From DASVTU01 sp036387415 (GTDB lineage: Bacteria; Acidobacteriota; Blastocatellia; Pyrinomonadales; Pyrinomonadaceae): 64,000 nucleotides of DNA. The translations under genes and the position numbers were made by a program. Positions 1-8,102 of the stretch are shown here, piece after piece; the first letter of the stretch is position 1, and the number at the start of each line of letters is the position of its first letter. The notes under the pieces are model-generated. The model saw only the letters and a list, made by a program, of their open reading frames with translations, was not told the origin of the DNA and ran no database searches. Where the stretch lies: the NCBI GenBank assembly GCA_036387415.1, contig DASVTU010000018.1, positions 186,001 through 250,000 of the forward strand, read 5' to 3'.

Positions 1-100
1 ACAACCCGCGCGCTTCGAGCAGACAGCCGATGGACGATGCCGCCAGCCCTTTGCCCAAACTCGAAACCACCCCGCCCGTCACAAAAATGTATTTTGGCAT
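1..100 (-). CDS. pyrG: CTP synthase, N-terminal fragment (cut by window edge)
   Basis: Only the first 33 codons are in the window. They read MPKYIFVTGGVVSSLGKG, the P-loop start typical of CTP synthase, which makes CTP from UTP, ATP and glutamine in the cytoplasm. The ATG at 98-100 is preceded by AGGAG (on the minus strand) about 5 nt upstream, a good ribosome site. It lies downstream of kdsB and a small membrane gene on the same strand. Linkage of pyrG and kdsB is common in Gram-negative bacteria and fits, since KdsB consumes CTP. The identification rests on this short stretch but the motif is very characteristic. Confidence 0.93.
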   Translation of the reverse strand, partial: MPKYIFVTGGVVSSLGKGLAASSIGCLLEARGL

Positions 101-110
101 CAGCTCTCCT

Positions 111-226
111 AATGAAAATTTGGAAATGAAAAATTAAACAACAAGGCGAACAAGAGAGCTTACTTTTAAGCCCAAGCCTTCATCCTTGTTCTTCCTTTTT
201 ACATTCTTCATTTTTCATTTTGAATT
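111..226. repeat. Word-repeat hairpin A (GAAATTT/GAAAAAT words)
   Basis: The left arm (about 111-146) holds A-rich words such as ATGAAAATT and ATGAAAAATT followed by AACAAGG. The right arm (about 184-226) is the imperfect reverse complement, CCTTGTT followed by TTCATTTTTCATTTTG. It fills the gap between the small membrane gene and pyrG, and the stop codon of the upstream gene (215-217) lies inside it. Arms pair over roughly 36-40 nt with mismatches. Confidence 0.6.
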
Positions 227-502
227 GTCGTTGTCGTCGCCCGACTCATCCTGGTCGTCGTAATAGCCCGCGCGCAAATCCTTCTGTATCTCGATGGCCT
301 CCGCCGCCTTCGGGTTCATCAACTTCTGTAACGCATGCAGCCCCGCGCCGACGCCCGTACTCATCGCTCCCGGCCCCTCCTTGACGCGCCGCTCAAACTC
401 CTCCGGCGTGATAGGTTTCGGCGGCTTCCCGAGACGCGACAGACTGAACAGGCCGACGCACACCAGCGCGACGATAAAGATGAGTCCAATCCAATCGCTC
501 AT
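215..502 (-). CDS. Small single-pass membrane protein, function unknown
   Basis: A 95-residue protein with one N-terminal transmembrane segment (about residues 4-22, GLIFIVALVCVGLFSL), a basic proline-rich stretch (KPPKPITPEEF), and a very acidic tail rich in Asp and Asn. I do not recognise a family. Its ATG shares one base with the TGA stop of kdsB (TGATG at 500-504), so it is probably translationally coupled to kdsB. Its own stop codon falls inside repeat A. The coupling suggests a membrane-side role near CMP-Kdo synthesis, but that is inference only. Confidence 0.72.
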   Translation of the reverse strand: MSDWIGLIFIVALVCVGLFSLSRLGKPPKPITPEEFERRVKEGPGAMSTGVGAGLHALQKLMNPKAAEAIEIQKDLRAGYYDDQDESGDDNDNSK

Positions 503-1317
503 CAGCTTCTGCGTCCTCTCTTCTCTATCAATTCGCGGACGCGCTCAAGGTCTTCCGCCGTATCGACGCCGATTGACGCCCACGCAGTTTCAACCACACG
601 AATCTTCGCGCCGTGTTCAAGGATGCGAAGTTGTTCGAGCGACTCGGCGCGTTCGAGAGCGGTTTGCGGCCAACGCGAGTATTCTAACAAAAAGCTGCGA
701 CGGTAAACATAAAGCCCCGTGTGCTTGCGGAACCGCGCGAGAAGCGACGCGTCGCCCGCGAGCGCAGCTTCAAGCGTACTGTGTCGCTGCACGGCATCAC
801 GCGGAAAAGGGATGGGCGAACGCGAAAAGTAGAGCGCGTGTCCTCGCTCGTCCGTCACCACTTTGACCACATCGCTGCTCAACACGTCGGCGACATTCGT
901 GATGGCCTCGCACGTCGTCGCAACCGCCGCTTCCGCGTCGTCAATCAACGCCTCGACGGCGCTCTCAATCGTCTCCGGCGCGATGAGCGGTTCGTCGCCC
1001 TGCACGTTGACGATGATGTCCGCATCTTCGTGCATCGCCGCCGCTTCGGCGAGACGGTCGCTGCCGCTTCGATGATGCGCGCCCGTCATCAGGGCGTCGA
1101 AACCCGCACCGCGCACCGCGTCGAAGATACGTCGGTCGTCGGTCGCCACCAACGCGCGCACAACGTTTCGCGCACGCGCTGCCTGTTCCAACACATGCAG
1201 AATCATCGGACGACCGGCAATCAACAGGAGCGGCTTTCCGGGGAGACGTGTCGAGTTGTAGCGTGCTGGAATGATGCAGACGGCGCGTGGCCGCATGGGT
1301 GAGTCCGTGTTCTTCAC
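502..1317 (-). CDS. kdsB: 3-deoxy-manno-octulosonate cytidylyltransferase
   Basis: CMP-Kdo synthetase activates Kdo with CTP for the inner core of lipopolysaccharide, in the cytoplasm. The protein (271 aa, usual family length about 250) shows the nucleotide-binding start IIPARYNSTRLPGKPL (residues 15-30) and VQGDEPLI further on, both family signatures. The start used is GTG at 1315-1317. An ATG eight codons in (1294-1296) is the alternative. A good sigma-70 promoter ends 8 nt before the GTG, and no Shine-Dalgarno sequence is visible before either start, so the mRNA may be leaderless. It implies a diderm envelope with LPS. Confidence 0.93.
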   Translation of the reverse strand: MKNTDSPMRPRAVCIIPARYNSTRLPGKPLLLIAGRPMILHVLEQAARARNVVRALVATDDRRIFDAVRGAGFDALMTGAHHRSGSDRLAEAAAMHEDADIIVNVQGDEPLIAPETIESAVEALIDDAEAAVATTCEAITNVADVLSSDVVKVVTDERGHALYFSRSPIPFPRDAVQRHSTLEAALAGDASLLARFRKHTGLYVYRRSFLLEYSRWPQTALERAESLEQLRILEHGAKIRVVETAWASIGVDTAEDLERVRELIEKRGRRS

Positions 1318-1325
1318 GGGGCTAC

Positions 1326-1354
1326 AACATAAACGCTCGCGCCCCGCGTGTCAA
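1326..1354 (-). promoter_or_regulatory. Sigma-70-type promoter of kdsB
   Basis: On the minus strand the -35 is TTGACA (1349-1354), the spacer is 17 nt and the -10 is TATGTT (1326-1331). The expected start of transcription is about 1318, directly at the GTG start codon. The -35 box sits at the outer edge of repeat B. Confidence 0.7.
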
Positions 1355-1523
1355 CAATACAAGGGATGAGGCGGAGGGATGTGGGATGAAAGCAGACAAG
1401 GCGAAATGATTAAAGGGTTAAAAGGGAAAAGGGTTTAGCTCCGTTTCACCGTTTCTCGTTCCCCGTTTAACCTTTTCCCTTCCTGCGATTCATCCCTCCG
1501 TCCTTCGCCCTCATCCCTTGTTT
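1355..1523. repeat. Word-repeat hairpin B (GGGATGA word), between divergent promoters
   Basis: The left arm begins ACAAGGGATGAGGCGGAGGG (from about 1359) and continues with GGGATG words and an inner AAAGGGTTAAAAGGGAAAAG block. The right arm (about 1460-1521) mirrors it with CCTTTTCCC, CATCCCTCC and CTCATCCCTTGT. The symmetry extends outward to the -35 boxes of kdsB and of the beta-synthase gene. Both flanking genes are transcribed away from it, so it cannot act as a terminator for either. The same word recurs in repeat U at 62016. Confidence 0.8.
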
Positions 1524-1550
1524 GACACGTCACGTCGGGCGGGCTACCAT
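1522..1550 (+). promoter_or_regulatory. Sigma-70-type promoter of the beta-synthase gene
   Basis: TTGACA (1522-1527), a 17-nt spacer, and TACCAT (1545-1550). Transcription would begin near 1557, leaving a leader of about 70 nt. This argues that coding does not extend upstream of the ATG at 1627. Confidence 0.65.
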
Positions 1551-1626
1551 GCGGCATTCGTTAACATTTTGGAAAGTTTTGTTTGGTCAATTTAATTTTC
1601 GCGTGCGCCTCGAACCGGGGAACTTG

Positions 1627-2550
1627 ATGCCGCTGGCTGCTGTTGAGAACATTATCGAACTTGTCGGGCAGACGCCGCTCCTGCACCTCGCGCGCTTCGC
1701 ACGGCCTCCGCTGGCGAGCATCTATGCCAAGTTGGAGTACATGAATCCCGGCGGCTCCGTCAAAGACCGCGCCGCGTTGGGGATGATTCTAGACGCCGAA
1801 CGGCGCGGCCTTCTGCGTCCCGGTTCGACCATCATCGAACCGACCGCCGGAAACACAGGCATCGGTCTGGCACTCATCGGCGCGGCGCGCGGCTATCGCG
1901 TCATCCTGTGCGTGCCCGAAGGCTACTCGCTTGAGAAGATGAAGATTATGGAAGCCCTCGGCGGCGAGATAGAATATGTGCCGAAGGACGCCGGGATGCA
2001 GGGCGCGATTGACCGCGCGGAGGAATTGGCGCGCGACATCGAAGGAAGTTTTATCCCGCAGCAGTTTGAGAATCCCGCCAATCCGCAGTTTCATGAGGAG
2101 ACGACGGCGCAGGAAATCATCGAACAGATGGACGGGCGCATCGACGCAGTGGTCTGCGGCGCGGGCACGGCGGGGACGTTCACGGGGCTGGCGCGTGCTG
2201 TTAAAAAGATTAATCCGCGAGTATTCTGTGTGCTTGTGGAACCGGAGGGTTCGATTATCGGCGGCGGCGCGGTCGGCACTTATCGCGTGGAAGGCATCGG
2301 ACAGATGCAGTTCATCCCGCCGTGTCTCGACCGCAGCATGGCCGACGAGATTATGCAGATTAACGACGAAGAGGCGTTTGCCACCGTGCGCCGTCTGGCC
2401 GAGACGGAAGGGGTGCTCGGCGGCGGTTCGTCGGGCGTCGCGGCAGCCGCCGCACGTCGCCTCGCTGAACGTCTCGGACAGGACAAACGCATCGTCACAC
2501 TTTTTCCAGACGGCGCGGAACGTTACTTAAGTCAGGGGATTTTCGATTGA
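1627..2550 (+). CDS. PLP-dependent cysteine synthase / cystathionine beta-synthase
   Basis: Fold-type II PLP enzyme of 308 aa. It joins a serine-derived acrylate to sulfide (CysK/CysM) or to homocysteine (cystathionine beta-synthase); sequence alone does not decide which. Visible motifs are NPGGSVKDRAA with the PLP lysine at residue 46, the substrate loop EPTAGNTGIG (71-80), the phosphate loop CGAGTAGT, and GGGSSGVA near the C-terminus. The ATG at 1627 is chosen because a promoter covers 1522-1550 and GGGG lies just upstream; the open frame continues further 5' without support. The gamma-type enzyme next door favours reverse transsulfuration (homocysteine to cysteine). Its stop codon is inside repeat C. 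Confidence 0.9.
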   Translation: MPLAAVENIIELVGQTPLLHLARFARPPLASIYAKLEYMNPGGSVKDRAALGMILDAERRGLLRPGSTIIEPTAGNTGIGLALIGAARGYRVILCVPEGYSLEKMKIMEALGGEIEYVPKDAGMQGAIDRAEELARDIEGSFIPQQFENPANPQFHEETTAQEIIEQMDGRIDAVVCGAGTAGTFTGLARAVKKINPRVFCVLVEPEGSIIGGGAVGTYRVEGIGQMQFIPPCLDRSMADEIMQINDEEAFATVRRLAETEGVLGGGSSGVAAAAARRLAERLGQDKRIVTLFPDGAERYLSQGIFD

Positions 2551-2616
2551 TTCATTTACACATTGGCTCATTGATTCATTGTAGAGATTAATGGGTAAAT
2601 GGAGAGATGAATCAAT
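2545..2616. repeat. Word-repeat hairpin C (TTGATTCAT word)
   Basis: Left arm TTGATTCATTTACACATTGG followed by another TTGATTCATT; right arm TTAATGGGTAAATGG followed by GATGAATCAATG. The element fills the gap between the two transsulfuration genes and contains the TGA stop of the first. The same word is used in repeat N at 42920. Confidence 0.7.
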
Positions 2617-2631
2617 GTTTTAATAATTATT

Positions 2632-3774
2632 ATGGGATTTGCAACCACAGCGATTCATGCCGGAAACGAGCCTGACCCGACGACGGGCGCGGTGGCCGTT
2701 CCGATTTACCAGACTTCGACCTACGCGCAAGAAGGACTCGGCAAGCACAAGGGCTTCGAGTATGCGCGGACGCAGAATCCGACGCGACTGGCGCTCGAAC
2801 GCAACATCGCCGCCCTCGAAGGCGCGCGCTTCGGCTACGCCTTCGCCTCCGGCATGGCCGCGATTGACGCCACGCTCCGGCTCATCAAAGCAGGCGAGCA
2901 CGTCATCGTCTCCGACAACACCTACGGCGGCACGTTTCGTCTCTTTTCACGAATCCTCTCAAACTACAACATCGAGTTCACCTACGTTGACACGTCGGAC
3001 GCGTCGAACGTCGAGCGTGCGATTCGAGAGAACACGCGCATGGTCTTTGTCGAGACGCCGACCAATCCCGTCATGACGGTGACTGACTTGCAGGCCGTCT
3101 CGGATGTCGCGCACGCCGTCGGCGCACGCGTCGTCTGCGACAACACTTTCATGTCGCCTTACCTGCAACAACCGATGGAGTTTGGCGTTGACATCGTGGT
3201 GCATTCCACGACTAAATATTTGAACGGCCATTCGGATGGCATCGGCGGCATCGTCGTGTTGAATGATGAAAAGGATGCTGAATGGATTGCGTTTGTGCAG
3301 AACAGCGTCGGGGCGATTCTGTCGCCGTTCGACGCGTTTCTCGTCCTGCGCGGGACGAAGACGTTGGCCTTGAGGATGCAGCAGCACGACGCGGGCGGTC
3401 GTGCCGTCGCAGCGTTTCTGGAAGAACATCCGAAGGTCGAGAAGATTTATTATCCGGGTTCTCTGTCGCATCGTCAGCATGATTTGGCGAAGCGTCAACA
3501 GAAGGGTTTCGGCGGAATGGTGGCTTTCGAGACGGGTTCGCTCGAAGCGGCGCGCACCGTCCTTGAGAGCGTGCGTCTCTGCACACTTGCAGAAAGTCTC
3601 GGCGGCGTGGAAACTCTGATTTCGCATCCGGCGACGATGACGCACGCTTCCGTGCTGCCGGAGACGCGCGCACGCCTCGGCATCACCGACGGCCTTGTAC
3701 GTATCTCGGTTGGCATCGAAGACGTGGACGACATCATCGCCGACTTAGACCAGGCGCTCAACAGAATCGGGTAA
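2632..3774 (+). CDS. Cystathionine gamma-lyase / gamma-synthase family enzyme
   Basis: Cys/Met-metabolism PLP enzyme (fold type I), 380 aa, full length. Signatures are TTAIHAGNEPDPTTGAV at the N-terminus, YARTQNPTR (44-52), SGMAA (73-77), and the PLP-binding lysine at residue 195 in VVHSTTKYLNGHSDG. It either cleaves cystathionine to cysteine, 2-oxobutyrate and ammonia, or makes cystathionine from activated homoserine. The adjacent beta-synthase makes the lyase direction (reverse transsulfuration, like the mccA-mccB pair) attractive. The TAA stop is the first word of repeat D. The ATG has no convincing Shine-Dalgarno sequence. Confidence 0.9.
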   Translation: MGFATTAIHAGNEPDPTTGAVAVPIYQTSTYAQEGLGKHKGFEYARTQNPTRLALERNIAALEGARFGYAFASGMAAIDATLRLIKAGEHVIVSDNTYGGTFRLFSRILSNYNIEFTYVDTSDASNVERAIRENTRMVFVETPTNPVMTVTDLQAVSDVAHAVGARVVCDNTFMSPYLQQPMEFGVDIVVHSTTKYLNGHSDGIGGIVVLNDEKDAEWIAFVQNSVGAILSPFDAFLVLRGTKTLALRMQQHDAGGRAVAAFLEEHPKVEKIYYPGSLSHRQHDLAKRQQKGFGGMVAFETGSLEAARTVLESVRLCTLAESLGGVETLISHPATMTHASVLPETRARLGITDGLVRISVGIEDVDDIIADLDQALNRIG

Positions 3775-3850
3775 ATGGTCAATAGTAAATGGTAAATGGA
3801 AACAGATTGAACCCATTTACCATTTACCATTTACCATTTACTATTCACTT
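3770..3850. repeat. Word-repeat hairpin D (GGTAAAT word)
   Basis: Left arm GGTAAATGGTCAATAGTAAA and one more GGTAAATGG; right arm has four CATTTAC words (3813-3842) ending CTATTCAC. The loop is short (AAACAGATTGAA). The TAA in the first word is the stop of the upstream gene, and the element ends one or two bases before the next ATG at 3851. The same word occurs in repeats L and M, about 34-37 kb away. Confidence 0.85.
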
Positions 3851-4780
3851 ATGCTTGTAGAGCTATACGCAAAAACCGACATCGGACGCATCCGCGCGGG
3901 CAACGAGGACAACTTTCTCGTCCTCGATTTGACCACCGAAAAGGCGTGGCTCGGCACGGAGCGCGAAGCCTCGCACGACGAGCTTCATCGTTTTGAACTC
4001 GGCGAGCGTGGTCTTGTGCTGGTCGTTTCCGACGGCATGGGCGGAGCGTTGGCGGGCGATGTGGCGAGTCTGATGGCGGTTGAAATCGTGCGCGACATGC
4101 TCATCGGCAACGACGTCGAAGAGGGGACGTGCGGGCCGGACACACCGCTCGTCGATTGTCTACGCAACGCCACCGACTATGCCAACTATGCGATTCATCG
4201 TCGCAGTCAGGAAGACGCGCGCTGCGCCGGAATGGGCGCGACGCTGACGGGCGCAGCCATCACGGGCACGACGCTCGACTTCGTGCAGGTCGGCGACAGT
4301 CGCGCTTACGTCATGCGCGGCGAAGAAATCAAACTCACCACTAAAGACCAGTCGCTCGTTCAGCAACTCGTCGATGTCGGCCAGATTAGCGAGCAGGAAG
4401 CCGAGACGCACATGTTTCGCAACGTGATTCTTCAGGCGCTCGGCGCGCAAGCCGAACTCGCGCCCGTCACGGGTCGCGTCCACATCCATCAGGGCGACAT
4501 TCTTCTCCTATGCAGCGACGGACTCTCCGGCAAACTGCGCGCCGAAGATATGCATCGCCTCATCGGACAATCGCGCGGTGACCTCGCGGCGGCCTGCGAC
4601 GCGCTCATCGAAGAAGCCAACGCACGTGGCGGCGAAGACAACATCACCGTCATCATCGCGCGCTTCACGGGCGACGAACTCCCCAAACCCGGCGCACCTC
4701 GCATCACCGTCGAACATCTTTCGCACGACGGCGACGCCCGCACCCTCATCAAAGAAGAAGACACGACGGAAAACCCCTGA
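3851..4780 (+). CDS. PP2C-family serine/threonine protein phosphatase
   Basis: Metal-dependent phosphatase of 309 aa. Motifs for the two-metal site are all present in order: RAGNEDNF, VVSDGMGG, GMGATLTG, QVGDSRAYV, LLCSDGLSG and GGEDNITVI. The catalytic domain covers about residues 1-265; the tail is hydrophilic and without transmembrane segments, so the enzyme is cytoplasmic. Such enzymes usually reverse Hanks-type kinases or control anti-sigma-factor antagonists, but no kinase gene lies nearby. The ATG follows repeat D directly and has no Shine-Dalgarno sequence. Confidence 0.93.
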   Translation: MLVELYAKTDIGRIRAGNEDNFLVLDLTTEKAWLGTEREASHDELHRFELGERGLVLVVSDGMGGALAGDVASLMAVEIVRDMLIGNDVEEGTCGPDTPLVDCLRNATDYANYAIHRRSQEDARCAGMGATLTGAAITGTTLDFVQVGDSRAYVMRGEEIKLTTKDQSLVQQLVDVGQISEQEAETHMFRNVILQALGAQAELAPVTGRVHIHQGDILLLCSDGLSGKLRAEDMHRLIGQSRGDLAAACDALIEEANARGGEDNITVIIARFTGDELPKPGAPRITVEHLSHDGDARTLIKEEDTTENP

Positions 4781-4943
4781 GCCTTCAAACGACCGTGATT
4801 CCCTGAGCCTCCCTGCTCTTATCACTCCGTCGTCAAACATTCATTTCTCTTTACGTTTCCGCGCCGGATTGTTTATCTTGTCAGAGGGCGATTTCGTCCG
4901 CACTCTCCGGTAAGATTCCCGCACGCATTCTTCAAACAAATTC

Positions 4944-6155
4944 ATGCCAAACATCAAACCTCTCAAGAAGTTGGTCAACAAGGCGCGCGACCTACGCGAC
5001 AGCCATCGTGCGCGCCATCGTCCGAGCGGCTTCGGCTTCGCCCTGTCGGACAGCATCGACTATCTCGACGCAACGCACTGGGATGCCTTGACCGCGCACG
5101 ATTCACTCTTTCTCTCGCGTCCGTACTTGCGCGTGCTCGAAGAGGCCGCGCCTGAGAATTTGCGTCAACGTTATGCGCTCATCTTTCGCGGACGCGAAGC
5201 CGTCGCGGCGGTCACGGCACAGACCGTCAGCATCTCTGCCGCACGCGTGCGTAAGATTTCCCGTCATCAAAAAGTCAACGCTCCGCTCGAACGAATCGAA
5301 GAAAGGATGCTCGTCTGCGGCAATCTTCTTTCGTGGGGCATGCACGGCGTCGCGTTTCGTCGTGGCGAAGACCCTGCGGCGCTCTGGCCTCCGGTCGCCG
5401 AAGCTCTCTACAGGATTCGACGCGCCGACCGTCTCTTCGGAGACACAGACCTTGTGATGGTCAAAGACATCCCCGACGAGCACGCCGAAGGAGCCACCGC
5501 GCTCGCCAAATTCTCTTACCGTCCGCTTGAGACAGACCCCGACATGGTGCTTGAGATTCCGCAGAACTGGCGGAGTTACGAAGACTATCTGGCGAGCCTC
5601 ACGTCGAAATACCGGAAGACTGCGCGACAGATTGAGAAGGACGTGACGGCGGCGGGTTGCCGCGTTGAAGAACTGCGCGACGTGGCAGCGCACGCCGACG
5701 CGCTCCACGCTCTCTACATGCAGACGCACCAGAACGCGCGCCTTCGTCTCGTTACGCTTTCGCCCGATTTCATCCCTTTACTCGCCGCACGACTCGGCGA
5801 AGAGATGCGCTGCACCGTCGTCCGCAGAGACACGGAGATTCTCGGTTTTGTGACCACGGTGCGCGACGGCGAGACGGCGGTCGGTTATTACATCGGCTTC
5901 GACAGAGAAGCCAACGCGGAGTTCCCCGTCTACTTTCGACTGCTTCAAGCGGTGGTGGACGATGCCATCAAGTTCGGTTGCCGGAGGCTTTCGCTCGGAC
6001 GCACTGCGCTCGAACCCAAAGCGCGTCTCGGCGCACGCCCTGCACCGCTTCGCGTATGGATTCGACACCGCATCCCCGCCCTCAACGTCCTTGTGCGCGG
6101 TCTGCTCCACAACGTCTCCCACGACGAAGCGCCCGAACGCAATCCGTTCAAGTAA
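4944..6155 (+). CDS. FemAB-like / GNAT-fold acyltransferase family protein
   Basis: A 403-residue soluble protein. The second half (SYEDYLASLTSKYRKTARQI, then EILGFVTTVRDGETAVGYYI and AVVDDAIKFGCRRLSLGRT) resembles the GNAT-like FemAB/DUF482 group, in which an aminoacyl or acyl group is passed to an amine. The N-terminal third is basic. There is no signal peptide. The substrate cannot be read from the sequence; peptidoglycan-related roles are known for relatives but nothing here supports one. It is the last plus-strand gene before a convergent gap holding repeat E. Confidence 0.65.
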   Translation: MPNIKPLKKLVNKARDLRDSHRARHRPSGFGFALSDSIDYLDATHWDALTAHDSLFLSRPYLRVLEEAAPENLRQRYALIFRGREAVAAVTAQTVSISAARVRKISRHQKVNAPLERIEERMLVCGNLLSWGMHGVAFRRGEDPAALWPPVAEALYRIRRADRLFGDTDLVMVKDIPDEHAEGATALAKFSYRPLETDPDMVLEIPQNWRSYEDYLASLTSKYRKTARQIEKDVTAAGCRVEELRDVAAHADALHALYMQTHQNARLRLVTLSPDFIPLLAARLGEEMRCTVVRRDTEILGFVTTVRDGETAVGYYIGFDREANAEFPVYFRLLQAVVDDAIKFGCRRLSLGRTALEPKARLGARPAPLRVWIRHRIPALNVLVRGLLHNVSHDEAPERNPFK

Positions 6156-6159
6156 ACAA

Positions 6160-6336
6160 TTCACAGGATGGACAGGATAAAAGCTGGCAGGATAGACAGG
6201 ATGAAGACAACAGAGGGAAACAGGTCACGGGGCAAGGTAAGAAGCACCGAGCATTATCTTTGCTTTTCTCCATTTCCCTTTTCGCCGCTTCTTCGCCTCC
6301 TGCCATCCTGTACGTCTTTATCCTGTCCAGCATGTT
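6160..6336. repeat. Word-repeat hairpin E (CAGGATGGA word)
   Basis: Left arm CACAGGATGGACAGGATAAA, then GGCAGGATAGACAGGATGAA; right arm CCTGCCATCCTGTACGTC and TTTATCCTGTCCAGCATG. The loop of about 80 nt is not obviously repetitive. It lies between convergent genes, where a bidirectional terminator would be useful. Confidence 0.7.
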
Positions 6337-6372
6337 GAATTTCTACGTTAAGGGAATGTCTGGTGAGATGAA

Positions 6373-6876
6373 TCAGGATTCGTCTGTGCCTCCGGTCAGT
6401 TCGCGCCCGCGCCAATCGGGAGCGGCATCGACGCGTCGGACGTAGATTGATGCGCCCCGCAGTGTTTCGACCACAACGCGGTCGCCCGCTTCGAGAGGTG
6501 CTTCGCCCTCCGCCGGATAGGCCGTCCACGTCGAGCCGTAAACCTTGACCGCGCCCTCCTGCAATGCGCCGCGACTCGACGACACGACCGTGCCGATTTT
6601 GCCCGGCAACGCTTCGACGCCCATCCTCAGTCTGCCCTCGCCCTCATCGCGCACGAAGTAGCGTGAGAAGATGGTGCGCGATGCGGCGGTCAGCGTAATC
6701 GAAATAATGAAGAAGATGAGAAACTGCAATGGATAACCGAGGCCGACCAACCCCGCGAACGCGGCGGCGAGCGCGCCGATGCCGAACCACAGCAGCACGA
6801 AGCCGGGCGTGAAGATTTCGGCGATGATTAACACGACGCCGAGTATCGTCCATAAAATCCACGCGTAATCGTTCAT
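6373..6876 (-). CDS. NfeD family membrane protein
   Basis: A 167-residue protein with three to four hydrophobic helices in the first 75 residues (ILWTILGVVLIIAEIFTPGF, then FGIGALAAAFAGL and QFLIFFIISITLT) and a C-terminal OB-like soluble domain (GKIGTVVSSSRGALQEGAVKV). This is the short NfeD (ClpP-class partner) architecture. NfeD proteins pair with stomatin/SPFH proteins in membrane quality control, but no SPFH gene is in this neighbourhood. Residues TPGF and the VYG..W motif are typical. Confidence 0.88.
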   Translation of the reverse strand: MNDYAWILWTILGVVLIIAEIFTPGFVLLWFGIGALAAAFAGLVGLGYPLQFLIFFIISITLTAASRTIFSRYFVRDEGEGRLRMGVEALPGKIGTVVSSSRGALQEGAVKVYGSTWTAYPAEGEAPLEAGDRVVVETLRGASIYVRRVDAAPDWRGRELTGGTDES

Positions 6877-6914
6877 CGAAATTCAGCTTTCGGTAACGAG
6901 TCTTCCCTTCAACA

Positions 6915-7020
6915 AATCATCAATGCAGAGTGCAAACCAATGAACGCAAAATGATGCATGACATGATGAATGCAGAACGATGAATAAACACAAAATGCAT
7001 TTCTCTTATCATTCCCCAAT
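6915..7020. repeat. Word array F (AATGATGCA-like), largely one-armed
   Basis: Between nfeD and the proline dehydrogenase gene there are degenerate copies of AATGCAGA, AATGAACGC, AATGATGC and ATGATGAATGC over about 80 nt. The short segment TGCATTTCTCTTATCATT gives only a weak complementary arm. It looks like a member of the same family with a poor second arm. Confidence 0.4.
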
Positions 7021-7035
7021 CCGAAATCCCTCTGC

Positions 7036-7956
7036 TCATCCTTGCAGCATGTTCTTCATGATGAACCAGACGTTGGCCGGACGTTCGGCCAGACGGCGCA
7101 TGAAGTACGGATACCAGTGCTTGCCGTAGGGCACGTAGACGCGCACGTTGTAACCGCCGCGCGCGAGTTGTTCCTGTAAGTCGCGCCGGACGCCGTAGAG
7201 CATCTGAAACTCGAAGGCATCCTTGCCGATGCCATGCTGCTTGGCGTAGTCGCGCGTCGCCATAATCATCTTCGGGTCGTGCGTGGCGATGCCGTGGTAC
7301 GTGCCGCTTGAGAGCAGCAGTTGCATGATTCGTATGTAGTTTTCGTCCGTGTCCTTCTTGTCGGGGAACGCGACTTCGGGCGGTTCGTTGTAAGCGCCTT
7401 TGCAGATGCGTATGCGCGCCGGAATCTGCAAGAGGTCTTGCACGTCTTCGTAGGCGCGACGCAAGTACGACTGAATGACGATGCCGACATCGTTCAAACC
7501 AAACTCTGCGCGCAGGCGTTTGAAGATGTCGATGGTCACTTGCGTAACGTTGGAGCCCTCCATGTCAACGCGTACGAAATTACCGCGTCGTGCGGCGTCG
7601 GCGACGACGGTGCGCGCGTTTCTGTAGGTCAGTTCGGGGTCGATGTCGAGTCCGAACTGCGTCAGTTTGATGGAGACATTGGAGCGGATGCCCGTCTCGT
7701 CGATGCGCGCGAGGATACGCAAATATTCGCGCACTTCCTCCTCCGTCTCGGCGACGGAAGTGACGGATTCGTTGAGATGGTCGAAGGAAGCGGTGCAGCC
7801 GATGGCGTTGAGTTGGCGAATGGCGGCGATGGTTTCCTCAATGTCTTCGCCCGCGACGAAGCGCGTCGTCATCTTCTTGAACGGGCTGAAGCGAGTGGCG
7901 AAATCCTTCAGCCCTTCGTGGCGCGACAGGTAGAGCAATGCGTTTCTCGTAACCAT
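7036..7956 (-). CDS. Proline dehydrogenase (monofunctional)
   Basis: FAD-dependent oxidation of proline to pyrroline-5-carboxylate. The protein (306 aa) matches the compact one-domain bacterial enzyme and not the fused PutA. The conserved barrel motifs EFQMLYGVRRDLQEQLA and VYVPYGKHWYPYFMRRLAE near the C-terminus are diagnostic; the R-R pair contacts the proline carboxylate in known structures. The ATG has AAGGA about 6 nt upstream. No P5C dehydrogenase gene is beside it. Confidence 0.92.
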   Translation of the reverse strand: MVTRNALLYLSRHEGLKDFATRFSPFKKMTTRFVAGEDIEETIAAIRQLNAIGCTASFDHLNESVTSVAETEEEVREYLRILARIDETGIRSNVSIKLTQFGLDIDPELTYRNARTVVADAARRGNFVRVDMEGSNVTQVTIDIFKRLRAEFGLNDVGIVIQSYLRRAYEDVQDLLQIPARIRICKGAYNEPPEVAFPDKKDTDENYIRIMQLLLSSGTYHGIATHDPKMIMATRDYAKQHGIGKDAFEFQMLYGVRRDLQEQLARGGYNVRVYVPYGKHWYPYFMRRLAERPANVWFIMKNMLQG

Positions 7957-8102
7957 TATGTCCTTGTCCGATTCAAAATTCCGCCGACGGCACGTGTGGA
8001 AATTTATCTCTGCGAGACGGCGCGCGGCTTATGGTATGCTTGGCGGCGTTCGCCTTCATCAGAGAGTATTCGGGTCATCGACAGTCAACCAAATTTCACT
8101 GA

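Noticed and set aside
1522..1626. Upstream extension of the beta-synthase gene
   Set aside because: The frame is open, but the region contains a good -35/-10 pair and the extra residues have no family counterpart.
3770..3850. Reading the GGTAAAT hairpins as ordinary intrinsic terminators
   Set aside because: No U tract follows, and the same architecture occurs between divergent genes (repeats B and I) where termination would have no use.
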